From an uncultured Kiritimatiellota bacterium (lineage in GTDB: Bacteria; Verrucomicrobiota; Kiritimatiellia; RFP12; UBA1067): a DNA stretch of 18,352 nucleotides. The stretch covers positions 1 through 18,352 of the forward strand of contig CAKURH010000075.1 of NCBI GenBank assembly GCA_934675625.1, in the 5' to 3' direction. Position numbers and translations under genes: made by a program. Shown one piece after another: positions 1 to 7,156 of this stretch. The notes below the pieces were generated by a model that searched no databases, was not told the origin of the DNA, and saw only the letters and a program-made list of their open reading frames with translations. Numbering within the stretch: position 1 is the first letter of the stretch; each line of letters opens with the position of its first letter.

Positions 1-20
1 CTCACAGTTTTATTATCTCA

Positions 21-43
21 CACGGAGCCACGGAGGCACGGAG
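21..43. repeat. Three tandem CACGGAG units
   Basis: CACGGAG occurs at 21-27, 29-35 and 37-43, spaced exactly 8 bases apart. Similar CACGGAG-type intergenic repeats are familiar from genomes of Planctomycetes/Verrucomicrobia relatives and are often mis-called as short genes. No reading frame or RNA structure here explains it. It marks the end of an intergenic element whose other side lies outside the window. Confidence 0.6.
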
Positions 44-80
44 TCTTGTGTATCGGAGGGGTTGACCTACCGGTTCTGAC

Positions 81-96
81 CGTCGCTGCTGCGACG
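81..96. other. Perfect 6-bp hairpin upstream of the response-regulator promoter
   Basis: CGTCGC (81-86), loop TGCT (87-90), GCGACG (91-96) form a perfect inverted repeat. It occupies the place where the -35 element would be for the TATAAT at 116-121. It could be an operator for the autoregulated two-component system or the stem of a terminator. There is no T run after it, so the terminator reading is weak. Confidence 0.3.
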
Positions 97-112
97 CGGC
101 GGCGACAAATAA

Positions 113-121
113 TGGTATAAT
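113..121 (+). promoter_or_regulatory. Extended -10 promoter of the two-component operon
   Basis: TGGTATAAT gives a consensus TATAAT at 116-121 preceded by TGG, an extended -10 element. No good -35 is seen 16-18 bases upstream, as is common for extended -10 promoters. A transcript would start near 128 and leave a leader of about 27 bases that carries the GAGGGGG ribosome binding site at 143-149. Confidence 0.6.
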
Positions 122-154
122 GCGGCACCTAAAACGGATGATGAGGGGGTGCCC

Positions 155-835
155 ATGAGAGTTCTGATCACGGAAGACGATGCGCGGACGGCCGAATACG
201 TCGCGGCCGCCCTGTCGCGCGCGGGGTTCGCGTGCGTCCGTGCGGCGGACGGCGAGGAGGGCCTTGCCGCCCTGCTGCACGACGACTGGGACGTCGCGGT
301 GACGGACGTCATGCTGCCGAAGCTTGACGGAATCGAGCTCGTGCGCCGCGCCCGCGCCGCCGGGAAGCGCGTGCCCGTCATCTTCCTCAGCGCGCGCGGC
401 AGCGTCGAGTCGAAGGTCGCGGGGCTGGAGGCGGGCGGCGACGACTATCTCGCGAAGCCGTTCTCGGTCACGGAGCTCGTCGCGCGCGTCCAGGCGCTCG
501 TGCGCCGCGCCACGCCGTCGGCGGGGCCGGTCGACCTGCGGGTCGACGACCTCGTGTTCGACCCCGTGACGCGGCGGGCGTCGCGCGGCGGCCGCAAGAT
601 TCCGCTGCAGCCGCTGGAGGCGCGCCTTCTGGAGTATCTCATGCGGAACCGCGGCCGCGTCGTCTCGAAGACGACGATTCTCGACCGCGTGTGGGACTAC
701 TCGTTCAGTCCGCACACCAACGCCGTCGAGGTCTGCGTCTGCCGCCTGCGCGACAAGATCGACGGCGGGGCGTCCGTCAGGCTCCTGCACACGGAAAGGA
801 AGGTCGGCTATGTGCTTGAGCCGCGCGAAGCCTGA
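155..835 (+). CDS. OmpR/PhoB-family response regulator
   Basis: DNA-binding response regulator of a two-component system, 226 residues, the usual length for the family. The receiver domain (about 2-118) shows the acidic pair D8/D9, the phospho-acceptor D51 in the TDVMLP motif, S79 and K101 before PF. A winged-helix effector domain follows (about 126-224), with the VWDYSFSPHTNAVEVCVCRLRDKI recognition-helix type region and the GYV wing near the end. ATG 155 is chosen because GAGGGGG lies 5 bases upstream; the in-frame GTG at 149 is inside that ribosome binding site. It overlaps the kinase gene by 26 bases, so the two are translationally linked. The sequence is closest in feel to the CusR/QseB type, but its signal and targets cannot be told from the window. 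Confidence 0.93.
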   Translation: MRVLITEDDARTAEYVAAALSRAGFACVRAADGEEGLAALLHDDWDVAVTDVMLPKLDGIELVRRARAAGKRVPVIFLSARGSVESKVAGLEAGGDDYLAKPFSVTELVARVQALVRRATPSAGPVDLRVDDLVFDPVTRRASRGGRKIPLQPLEARLLEYLMRNRGRVVSKTTILDRVWDYSFSPHTNAVEVCVCRLRDKIDGGASVRLLHTERKVGYVLEPREA

Positions 836-2216
836 GCGCCGCCTGCGCACGCGCCTGGCGCGGCAGGCCGTCCTGTCGGGCGGCCTCGTCTCGCTGGCCG
901 CCGCGTGCGTCGTCCTTGCGCTCACCTATCTGCATCTCACGCGCCAGATGGCCCGGCCGCTTGTGCGCGTGACGAACGACCTCCTCGCCGAATACGCGGA
1001 ATCGCAGCGCGGCGACGAGTCCGGCAAGTCGTTCTTCATGCACATGGACGAGGACGCCGAGGAGCGCGACACCACGCGCTTCTTCGTGCTGCTGGCGGAC
1101 GGACAGGGCGGCCTGATCTACGCGACGCCCACGCCGGAGCCGATTCGCCAGTCGATGCTGGCCGCCGCGAAAGTCGGCGCGAACGGGCGCATCCGGCGGA
1201 CGCTGGTCGCGATTGGCGGCCGGGCGCGCCGCTGCGCCCTGCGCCGCTGCGCGACGTCCCTGCCGGACGGGAACGTGATCGTCGTCGCGGTCGACGGCAC
1301 GCCCCACGAGACGTTCTTCTTCCTCGTCCTGGGCGTGCTGGGTGGCGCGTCCCTGCTGGCGACGCTGCTCGCGGGCCTGGGCGCGTTCCTGTTCGGCACA
1401 CGGCTCGAACGCCGCCTCGCCGCGATTGCGGTGGCGGCCGAGGCGATCGCCGCCGGCGACTGGTCGCGGCGCGTGTCCGCGCACGGCGAGGTGCGGGAGG
1501 TCGAGAACCTCGTGCGCCTCTTCAACCTCATGTGCGACCACAACGAGCGGACGCTGAACGAGCTGCGCGTGCTGACGGACAACATCGCCCACGACCTGCG
1601 CACGCCCCTGACGCGCCTGGCGCTGGCGGCGGAGAGCGAGCCGTCTGGCGGCGACGGGGCGCGTCCGCTGTCCGATGCCGTGACGGAAGAGACGTCCGCC
1701 ATGCTGGACATGATCGACGTGATGCTGGAGATCTCCCGCACGGACGCGAAGATCGAGGCGTCGCCGCGCGTCGTGCTGGACGTGTCCGCGCTGGTCGAGG
1801 AGACGGTCGCGCTGTTTCGTCCGCTGGCGGCGGATCGCGGCGTCGAGCTGGCCTTTGCGGCGCCGGACGGCCTCGTCTGCTATTCGGGCCATCGCGCCAA
1901 GTTCCAGCGGCTGCTCGGCAACCTGACGGAGAATGCCGTCAAGTTCACGTCGGCGGGCGGGCGGATCGCCTGGTCGGTCGCGCGGCTGCCGGGGGGCGGC
2001 GTGCGGCTGGCCGTGTCGGACACCGGGTGCGGCATCGCGGCCGACGACATCCCGCACGTCTTCACGCGCTTTTGGCGGGCGGACTCGAGTCGGCACTGTC
2101 CGGGCAACGGGCTGGGGCTTGCGCTCGTCAAGGCCATCGCGACGTCCTACGGCGGCTCCGTCGTCTGTGAATCGACGCTGGGGCAGGGCACGACGTTCAC
2201 GGTCACGCTGCCCTAA
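810..2216 (+). CDS. HAMP-containing sensor histidine kinase
   Basis: Inner-membrane sensor kinase of 468 residues, partner of the overlapping response regulator. Membrane segments lie at about 21-44 and 169-196 and enclose a periplasmic sensor region of about 120 residues without recognisable family. A HAMP linker (about 197-250) is followed by the H-box with phospho-acceptor H261 in NIAHDLRTPLTRL. The ATPase domain has the N-box NLTENAVKF (371-379), G1 box DTGCGIA (404-410), F box near 418-422 and G2 box GNGLGLAL (432-439). All catalytic boxes are intact. ATG 810 has GGAAAGGAAGG at 793-803. The architecture resembles heavy-metal/CusS-type kinases, but the ligand is unknown. Confidence 0.93.
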   Translation: MCLSRAKPERRLRTRLARQAVLSGGLVSLAAACVVLALTYLHLTRQMARPLVRVTNDLLAEYAESQRGDESGKSFFMHMDEDAEERDTTRFFVLLADGQGGLIYATPTPEPIRQSMLAAAKVGANGRIRRTLVAIGGRARRCALRRCATSLPDGNVIVVAVDGTPHETFFFLVLGVLGGASLLATLLAGLGAFLFGTRLERRLAAIAVAAEAIAAGDWSRRVSAHGEVREVENLVRLFNLMCDHNERTLNELRVLTDNIAHDLRTPLTRLALAAESEPSGGDGARPLSDAVTEETSAMLDMIDVMLEISRTDAKIEASPRVVLDVSALVEETVALFRPLAADRGVELAFAAPDGLVCYSGHRAKFQRLLGNLTENAVKFTSAGGRIAWSVARLPGGGVRLAVSDTGCGIAADDIPHVFTRFWRADSSRHCPGNGLGLALVKAIATSYGGSVVCESTLGQGTTFTVTLP

Positions 2217-2261
2217 TGTCGCAGGCAGGGCCGCGCGGGGCCGCAGTCGCGCACGGGAGTA

Positions 2262-2280
2262 TGGTATAATACGCGCCATG
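2262..2280 (+). promoter_or_regulatory. Extended -10 promoter 7 bases from the icd start
   Basis: TGGTATAAT at 2262-2270 ends 7 bases before the ATG at 2278. A transcript starting the usual 6-8 bases after the hexamer would begin at or next to the start codon. There is no ribosome binding site between them, so icd may be translated from a leaderless mRNA. Confidence 0.55.
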
Positions 2281-3501
2281 AGCGAAAAGATCACCTTGCA
2301 GGGCGGGAAGCTGAACGTTCCCGCGAACCCGATCATCCCGTACGTCGAGGGCGACGGCACGGGGCCCGACATCACGCGCGCGGCGATGACCGTGTGGAAC
2401 GCCGCCGTCGAGAAGGCCTACGGCGGCGCGCGCCGGATCGCGTGGCGCGAGGTCCTCGCCGGCGAAAAGGCGTTCAACAAGACGGGCGAATGGCTGCCGC
2501 AGGAGACGCTAGACGTCTGCCGCGACTGCCTCGTCTCGATCAAGGGCCCGCTCACGACCCCCGTCGGCGGCGGCATCCGCTCGATCAACGTCGCAATGCG
2601 CCAGGAGCTCGACCTCTACGTGTGCCTCCGGCCTGTGCGCTACTTCAAGGGCGTGCCCTCCCCGGTGAAGCGTCCGGAGCTGACCGACATGGTGATCTTC
2701 CGCGAGAACACGGAGGACATCTACGCCGGCATCGAGTGGATGAACGGCACGCCGGAGGTCGAGAAGGTCAAGGCGTTCCTGCTCGGCGAAATGGGCGTGA
2801 AGAAGATCCGCTTCCCGAAGACGGCCTCGATCGGCATCAAGCCCGTCTCGCTCGAGGGGACGGAACGGCTCGTCCGCGCCGCGCTCGACTACGCGATCGC
2901 GAACGACCGCAAGTCGGTCACGCTCGTCCACAAGGGCAACATCCAGAAGTTCACCGAGGGTGCGTTCCGCGACTGGGGCTACGCGCTCGCGCGCCGCGAG
3001 TACGGCGCGACGCTGATCGACAAGGGGCCGTGGTGCACGTTCAAGAACCCGAAGACGGGGCGCGACATCGTCGTGAAGGACTGCATCTGCGACGCCTTCC
3101 TCCAGCAGATCCTGACGCGCCCGGCCGAATACGACGTGATCGCCACGCTGAACCTCAACGGCGACTACGTGTCCGACGCGCTTGCGGCGACCGTGGGCGG
3201 CATCGGCATCGCGCCCGGCGCGAACATCAACTACCAGACGGGCGTCGCCGTCTTCGAGGCGACCCACGGCACGGCGCCGAAGTACGCGAACCTCGACAAG
3301 GTGAACCCCGGCTCGCTCATCCTCTCCGGCGAGATGATGCTGCGCTACATGGGCTGGACGGAGGCGGCTGACCGAATCATCGCCGCGATGGACAAGGTCA
3401 TTGCCGCGAAGACCGTCACCTACGACTTCGCCCGCCAGATGGAGGGCGCGACCGAGGTGAAGTGTTCGGAATTCGGCAACCTCCTCGCCGAGGCGATGTG
3501 A
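2278..3501 (+). CDS. icd: NADP-dependent isocitrate dehydrogenase
   Basis: TCA-cycle enzyme converting isocitrate to 2-oxoglutarate with reduction of NADP+, cytoplasmic and usually homodimeric. At 407 residues it is close to E. coli Icd (416) and aligns by eye along its whole length. Substrate residues are present: S102 (the phosphorylatable serine in E. coli, S113), N104, R108, R118, R142, Y149, K219. Metal ligands D272, D296 and D300 are present. K335 and Y336 in HGTAPKY plus Y382 and R386 are the residues that select NADP over NAD. No isocitrate dehydrogenase kinase/phosphatase gene is seen nearby. The start follows the TATAAT by 7 bases and has no Shine-Dalgarno sequence. rbfA follows after 15 bases. 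Confidence 0.97.
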   Translation: MSEKITLQGGKLNVPANPIIPYVEGDGTGPDITRAAMTVWNAAVEKAYGGARRIAWREVLAGEKAFNKTGEWLPQETLDVCRDCLVSIKGPLTTPVGGGIRSINVAMRQELDLYVCLRPVRYFKGVPSPVKRPELTDMVIFRENTEDIYAGIEWMNGTPEVEKVKAFLLGEMGVKKIRFPKTASIGIKPVSLEGTERLVRAALDYAIANDRKSVTLVHKGNIQKFTEGAFRDWGYALARREYGATLIDKGPWCTFKNPKTGRDIVVKDCICDAFLQQILTRPAEYDVIATLNLNGDYVSDALAATVGGIGIAPGANINYQTGVAVFEATHGTAPKYANLDKVNPGSLILSGEMMLRYMGWTEAADRIIAAMDKVIAAKTVTYDFARQMEGATEVKCSEFGNLLAEAM

Positions 3502-3516
3502 GTCGGAGGGCGCGAC

Positions 3517-3867
3517 ATGGCAGTCGACAGACTTGAACGAATCAATTCGCTGTTGAAGCGCGTCATCGCCGAGAGCATGTTCACGGTGATGCAGGGCGAC
3601 ACGGTTGCGCCGGGGCTCGTCACCGTGACGGGCGTCGCGTGCGGCAAGGACCTGCGCGACGCGACGGTGCGCGTCTCGGTCTTCGGCGACGACGCGCTGA
3701 AGCGGACGGCCTTGCAGCACCTGAAGCACAACGCGCGCAAGTTTCAGGCGATCATCAACCGCGAGGTGCGCCTCAAGTTCACGCCGCGCCTCAATTTCGT
3801 GCTCGACCTTTCGCTGGAGAAGGGCGACGAGGTGCTGGCAATCCTGAACAGCCTGCCGAACGCCTGA
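3517..3867 (+). CDS. rbfA: Ribosome-binding factor A
   Basis: Small 30S maturation factor that binds 16S rRNA during late assembly and cold adaptation. The 116 residues match the single KH-like fold in length. The pattern fits RbfA: an R-x-I...L-x-x-V-I N-terminal helix, the GLVTVTGVACGKDLRDATVRVSVFG strand-helix region, L-x-x-L then N-A-R-x-F, and the signature REVRLKFTPRLNFVLDLS near 82-99. GGAGG at 3505-3509 sits 7 bases before the ATG. It is placed between icd and a glycosyltransferase rather than in the more usual nusA-infB-rbfA-truB group, so the assignment rests on the sequence alone. Confidence 0.88.
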   Translation: MAVDRLERINSLLKRVIAESMFTVMQGDTVAPGLVTVTGVACGKDLRDATVRVSVFGDDALKRTALQHLKHNARKFQAIINREVRLKFTPRLNFVLDLSLEKGDEVLAILNSLPNA

Positions 3868-3879
3868 CCCGCGCGCCAA

Positions 3880-5100
3880 ATGGTCGTCTGGGTTCAGAAT
3901 CCGTTCGACAGCCTGCCGGGCGAGGGCTCGCGCAAGATGCGGTTCTGGCTGATGTGCGAGGCGTTCGCCCGCGCCGGCCACCGCGTCACGTTCTGGACGA
4001 GCGACTTCAGCCACGCGACGAAAGCGCCGCGCCGCTTTGTCGGCAACCCGTCCGACGGGGCGGCGTTTGACGTCCGCCTGATTCCGACGCGCCCTTACGC
4101 GCGCAACGTCAGTTGGGCACGCGTCAGAAGCCACGGGACCTACGCCCGCGCGTGGCGGCGGCTTGCGACCGTGCCGGGCGTCGAGGCACCCGACCTCATC
4201 GCCTCGTCGGTGCCCACGCTGTCGGCGGCCGACGCGGCGCTCGCATTGGGGCGTCACTTCGGGGCGAAAGTCGTTCTGGACGTCATGGATGCCTGGCCGG
4301 AGACGTTCGAGCGCCTTGCGCCGCGCGGGTTGCGTCCGCTCGCGCACGCGCTGCTGACGCCGCTGCGGCGGAAGGCGCGGCGACTCTATCGCGCGGCAGA
4401 TCTCGTGACGGGCGTCTGCGCGCGCTATCGCGAACTGACGGGGCGAAGCGACTACTACTTGGCTTATCATGGGATCGAAATGGGCTCTTGCGCGCTCTCT
4501 CGTCCCTCACGCTCCTCGCGTCTCCCCTGCCCGAATCCCGGCGTCCCGCAAGCCCCGATTCGCCTCGTCTACGCGGGGAACTTGGGGCGAACCTACGACC
4601 TCGCGACGGTCGTTGCGGCGGTGCAGGCGCACCCGGAGCTGGAGCTGGACGTCGCCGGGTTCGGCGCGTTCGCCTGCGCCTGTCCACGTGTGCGCGTGCA
4701 CGGGCTTCTTTCCGAAGCCGCCTTGCAGAAGCTGCTCGCCGCGGCGGACGTGGGGGTCATTCCGATGGCGGCGGACAGCTGGGTCGGCGTACCCTACAAG
4801 TTCTGCGACTATGCGCGGGCGGGGCTTGCGATCGTCTCGTCGCTCGGCGGCGAATCGACGGCATTGCTTGAGCGCTACCGCTGCGGCGTCGCGTACCGGG
4901 CGGGCGACGCGGACTCGTTCGCGGACGCCGTGCGGCGGGCGGCGACGCTCGCGCGTGGCGCGTCACGGCGGATGTGCGAAGAGGTCTTTGACGCGACGCG
5001 CATCTACGACGCCTACGTGCGGCGGGCGTGCTGTGGTATAATATGCGGCATGGAAAAGTTCGCGACAGAAACCTGTACCCTCGAAAAACCCGTCTTCTGA
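3880..5100 (+). CDS. GT4-like (GT-B fold) glycosyltransferase
   Basis: Cytoplasmic glycosyltransferase of 406 residues, probably acting in surface polysaccharide synthesis. The N-terminal Rossmann half has an acceptor-side motif NPFDSLPGEGSR (7-18) followed by FWLMCEAFARAGHRVTFWTS, typical of WbuB/WcaI-like GT4 proteins. The donor half starts at about LVYAGNLGRTYDL (229-241) and contains VHGLLSEAALQKLLAAADVGVIPM (273-296). The usual E-x7-E motif is replaced by VPYKFCDYARAGLAIVSS (304-321), a variant seen in some GT-B enzymes. A loop at about 203-225 is rich in Ser, Arg and Pro. The start has no clear ribosome binding site and lies 12 bases after rbfA. Its last 17 codons overlap the promoter region of sctR. 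Donor and acceptor are unknown. Confidence 0.82.
   Translation: MVVWVQNPFDSLPGEGSRKMRFWLMCEAFARAGHRVTFWTSDFSHATKAPRRFVGNPSDGAAFDVRLIPTRPYARNVSWARVRSHGTYARAWRRLATVPGVEAPDLIASSVPTLSAADAALALGRHFGAKVVLDVMDAWPETFERLAPRGLRPLAHALLTPLRRKARRLYRAADLVTGVCARYRELTGRSDYYLAYHGIEMGSCALSRPSRSSRLPCPNPGVPQAPIRLVYAGNLGRTYDLATVVAAVQAHPELELDVAGFGAFACACPRVRVHGLLSEAALQKLLAAADVGVIPMAADSWVGVPYKFCDYARAGLAIVSSLGGESTALLERYRCGVAYRAGDADSFADAVRRAATLARGASRRMCEEVFDATRIYDAYVRRACCGIICGMEKFATETCTLEKPVF
5034..5052 (+). promoter_or_regulatory. Extended -10 promoter for the sctRSU genes, inside the upstream gene
   Basis: TGGTATAAT at 5034-5042 ends 7 bases before an ATG at 5050, the same geometry as icd. It lies in the last 70 bases of the glycosyltransferase gene. 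A transcript from here would carry sctR, sctS and sctU. No -35 element is evident. Confidence 0.55.
5050..5100 (+). other. Possible 16-residue leader peptide before sctR
   Basis: An ATG 7 bases after TATAAT opens MEKFATETCTLEKPVF and stops at TGA 5098-5100, one base before the sctR ATG at 5102. The frame is the same as the end of the glycosyltransferase, so it may be only that protein's C-terminus. sctR lacks its own ribosome binding site, so termination-reinitiation from this frame is a plausible way for sctR to be translated. Confidence 0.3.
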
Positions 5101-5101
5101 T

Positions 5102-5776
5102 ATGTTCCAGACCGATTCCTTTGCCCTGATCGCCGTCTTGGTCGGCCTGTCGCTCGTGCCGTTCGTGGCGATGATCGCGACGAGCTACCTGAAGATCGTC
5201 GTTGTCATGCAGCTGATCCGCAACGCGCTCGGCATCCAGTCGATTCCGCCGAACATGGTGATCAACGCGCTCGCGATGATTTTGAGCTTCTACATCATGG
5301 CGCCCGTCGTCGGCGCGAGCTGGGACCTGCTGCGCGAGGGCCTGAAGGACAACAAGCCGGAGGTCCTCTACCAGACCGATCTCGCGGTGCGGGCGGCGGA
5401 GCCGTTCCGCGACTTCCTCGTCAAGCAGTCGGACGAGCGCCAGGTCGCGTTCTTCGCGCGCACGGCCGAACGGCTCTGGGCGACGACGGACGAGGCGACG
5501 GGCGAGCCCGTGCCGGCGGTCGTCGACTCGAAGAGCTTCTTCGTGCTGGTGCCGGCGTTCTGCGTCTCGGAGCTGACGCGCGCCTTCCAGATTGGCTTCC
5601 TTGTCTACCTGCCGTTCATCGCGATTGACATCATCATCTCGAACATCCTCCTCGCGATGGGCATGATGATGGTCTCGCCGGTGACGATTTCGCTGCCGTT
5701 CAAGCTGCTCCTGTTCGTCATGGTCAACGGCTGGACGCTCCTCATTCAGGGGCTCGTCCAGAGCTACATTCGGTAG
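5102..5776 (+). CDS. sctR: Type III secretion export apparatus protein SctR
   Basis: Core membrane component of the type III export gate; SctR subunits with SctS and SctT form the helical pore through which substrates pass. The 224-residue length is typical. Diagnostic stretches are PFVAMIATSYLKIVVVMQLIRNALG (20-44), PPNMVINALAMILSFYIMAPVV (49-70), VPAFCVSELTRAFQIGFLVYLPF (150-172) and SNILLAMGMMMVSPVTISLPFKLLLF (180-205). Four membrane segments are expected at about 8-35, 52-75, 160-190 and 200-218. FliP is the flagellar paralogue; the type III reading is preferred because the SctU neighbour has clear SctU-type motifs and no flagellar genes are present. The ATG directly follows the previous stop and has no ribosome binding site. 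Confidence 0.9.
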   Translation: MFQTDSFALIAVLVGLSLVPFVAMIATSYLKIVVVMQLIRNALGIQSIPPNMVINALAMILSFYIMAPVVGASWDLLREGLKDNKPEVLYQTDLAVRAAEPFRDFLVKQSDERQVAFFARTAERLWATTDEATGEPVPAVVDSKSFFVLVPAFCVSELTRAFQIGFLVYLPFIAIDIIISNILLAMGMMMVSPVTISLPFKLLLFVMVNGWTLLIQGLVQSYIR

Positions 5777-5787
5777 GGGGGAACGCG

Positions 5788-6057
5788 ATGGGACAGGCTC
5801 AACTCCTCGACTACGCGCAGAAGTGCCTCATCCTGGTGCTTCAGCTCTCGCTGATCCCGATTGCCGTCGCGACGGTGATTGGTGTGCTCGTCTCGCTGCT
5901 GCAGGCGCTCACGCAGATTCAGGAGCAGACGCTCGGCTTCGCGGTGAAGCTCATCGCGATCTCCATCGCCATCATGGCCGCCGCCTCGTGGATGGGCGGC
6001 GAGCTGCTCCTGTACACGCAGGACATCTTCACCCACTTCCCGCTCATCACGCGATAG
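5788..6057 (+). CDS. sctS: Type III secretion export apparatus protein SctS
   Basis: Small two-helix export gate protein of 89 residues, normal for SctS/FliQ. Membrane helix 1 spans about 12-38. The family signature QALTQIQEQTLGFAVKLIA covers 39-57, and helix 2 spans about 52-76. IQEQTLGFAVKL is the form seen in non-flagellar SctS; flagellar FliQ usually has INEQTL. AGGGGGGA just before the ATG is a good ribosome binding site. The gene follows sctR by 11 bases and precedes sctU by 10 bases, so no sctT fits between them. Confidence 0.9.
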   Translation: MGQAQLLDYAQKCLILVLQLSLIPIAVATVIGVLVSLLQALTQIQEQTLGFAVKLIAISIAIMAAASWMGGELLLYTQDIFTHFPLITR

Positions 6058-6067
6058 GACAGGCGGC

Positions 6068-7156
6068 ATGGCGGAAGGCGGCGAGAAGACGGAGATGCCC
6101 ACGCCCAAGAAGCTGCGCGACGCGCGGCAGAAGGGCCAGGTCTGCACGTCCAAGGACGTCGTCTCGACCGCCATCCTGCTGGTGATGCTTTCGGTCGTCG
6201 GCGTGATGGCGCTCGTGCTGACGGACGACGTCGCGAACCTGATCCGCTACATCGGGCTTCGCATCGAGGAGAACGACGCCTTCGCCCTGCGCGAGGCGGG
6301 CAAGATGGCGCTTGTCGTCGTCTGCAAGCACTCCTTCATTTTCGTCCTGCTCGCGGCGGCGGTCGGGGTCGTCGCGAACGTCGTCCAGGTCGGCTTCCTC
6401 CTCTCGTTCGAGCCGCTGAAGCCCGACCTCAAGAAGGTCAATCCGGCGGAAGGGGCGAAGAAGATCTTCTGCCTGAAGAACCTCTTCGAGTTCGCGAAGA
6501 ACGTGGTCAAGGTGCTGTTCCTCGGCTACCTCATCTACAAGATCATCCTCAGCTCCATCCCGGCGCTGCTGCCGATGTGCTACGGCACGCTGGACGACGT
6601 CTTCCCGTGCCTCAAGGCGATCCTGAAGAGCCTCGCGTGCTACACGGTCTTCGGCTACGTCGTGATCGCCGTCGTCGACCGGCTCTTCCAGCAGCGGAAC
6701 TTCACCAAGCAGATGATGATGACGAAGGACGAGGTGAAGCGCGAATACAAGGAGATGGAGGGCTCGCAGGAGGTGAAGCAGGCCCAGCGGCAGTTCCGCA
6801 ACGAGATCCTGCAGGGCGAGCCGCCGGCGCAGGCGGTGAAGAAGGCCGATGTCGTCGTCACCAACCCGACGCACGTCGCCGTCGGCATCCGCTATCGGGC
6901 GGACGAGGCGCCGCTGCCGAAGGTCGTCTGCGCGGGGATGGACGCCGTCGCGAAGGAGATCCGCGAGGCAGCCGTCCGCGAAGGCGTGCCGCTCATGGAG
7001 AACGTTGAACTTGCCCGTGCGCTCTACGCCCAGGTCAAGGTCGAGGAATTCATCCCCGTGGAACTCGTGGAGCCCGTCGCGGAAGTGCTGAAGCTCGTCA
7101 AGGCGATGAACGACGCGAAGCGGGAAGACGCAGACCTCGACTCTGTCGACTTGTAG
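6068..7156 (+). CDS. sctU: Type III secretion switch protein SctU
   Basis: Export apparatus protein that controls substrate switching by autocleavage. The N-terminus EKTEMPTPKKLRDARQKGQVCTSKDVVSTA (6-35) and LKPDLKKVNPAEGAKKIF (117-134) are typical of non-flagellar SctU/YscU. Four membrane segments lie at about 32-52, 85-112, 140-162 and 185-204. A charged linker (about 208-258) leads to the cytoplasmic domain with the autocleavage site N266-P267-T268-H269 in VTNPTHVAVGIRY. Length 362 is normal. The C-terminus is Asp-rich (DADLDSVDL). Its 3' end overlaps the convergent regulator gene by 59 bases. Flagellar FlhB is less likely. Confidence 0.93.
   Translation: MAEGGEKTEMPTPKKLRDARQKGQVCTSKDVVSTAILLVMLSVVGVMALVLTDDVANLIRYIGLRIEENDAFALREAGKMALVVVCKHSFIFVLLAAAVGVVANVVQVGFLLSFEPLKPDLKKVNPAEGAKKIFCLKNLFEFAKNVVKVLFLGYLIYKIILSSIPALLPMCYGTLDDVFPCLKAILKSLACYTVFGYVVIAVVDRLFQQRNFTKQMMMTKDEVKREYKEMEGSQEVKQAQRQFRNEILQGEPPAQAVKKADVVVTNPTHVAVGIRYRADEAPLPKVVCAGMDAVAKEIREAAVREGVPLMENVELARALYAQVKVEEFIPVELVEPVAEVLKLVKAMNDAKREDADLDSVDL

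Noticed and set aside
777..2375. A 532-residue minus-strand frame opposite the histidine kinase
   Set aside because: Composition is Arg/Gln-rich and repetitive; the plus-strand kinase has all its boxes. It is a shadow frame.
5102..7156. Flagellar identity (fliP, fliQ, flhB)
   Set aside because: The SctS signature TQIQEQTL and the SctU N-terminus PTPKKLRDARQKGQV match the non-flagellar versions better, and no other flagellar gene is in the window. A flagellar origin cannot be excluded without a tree.
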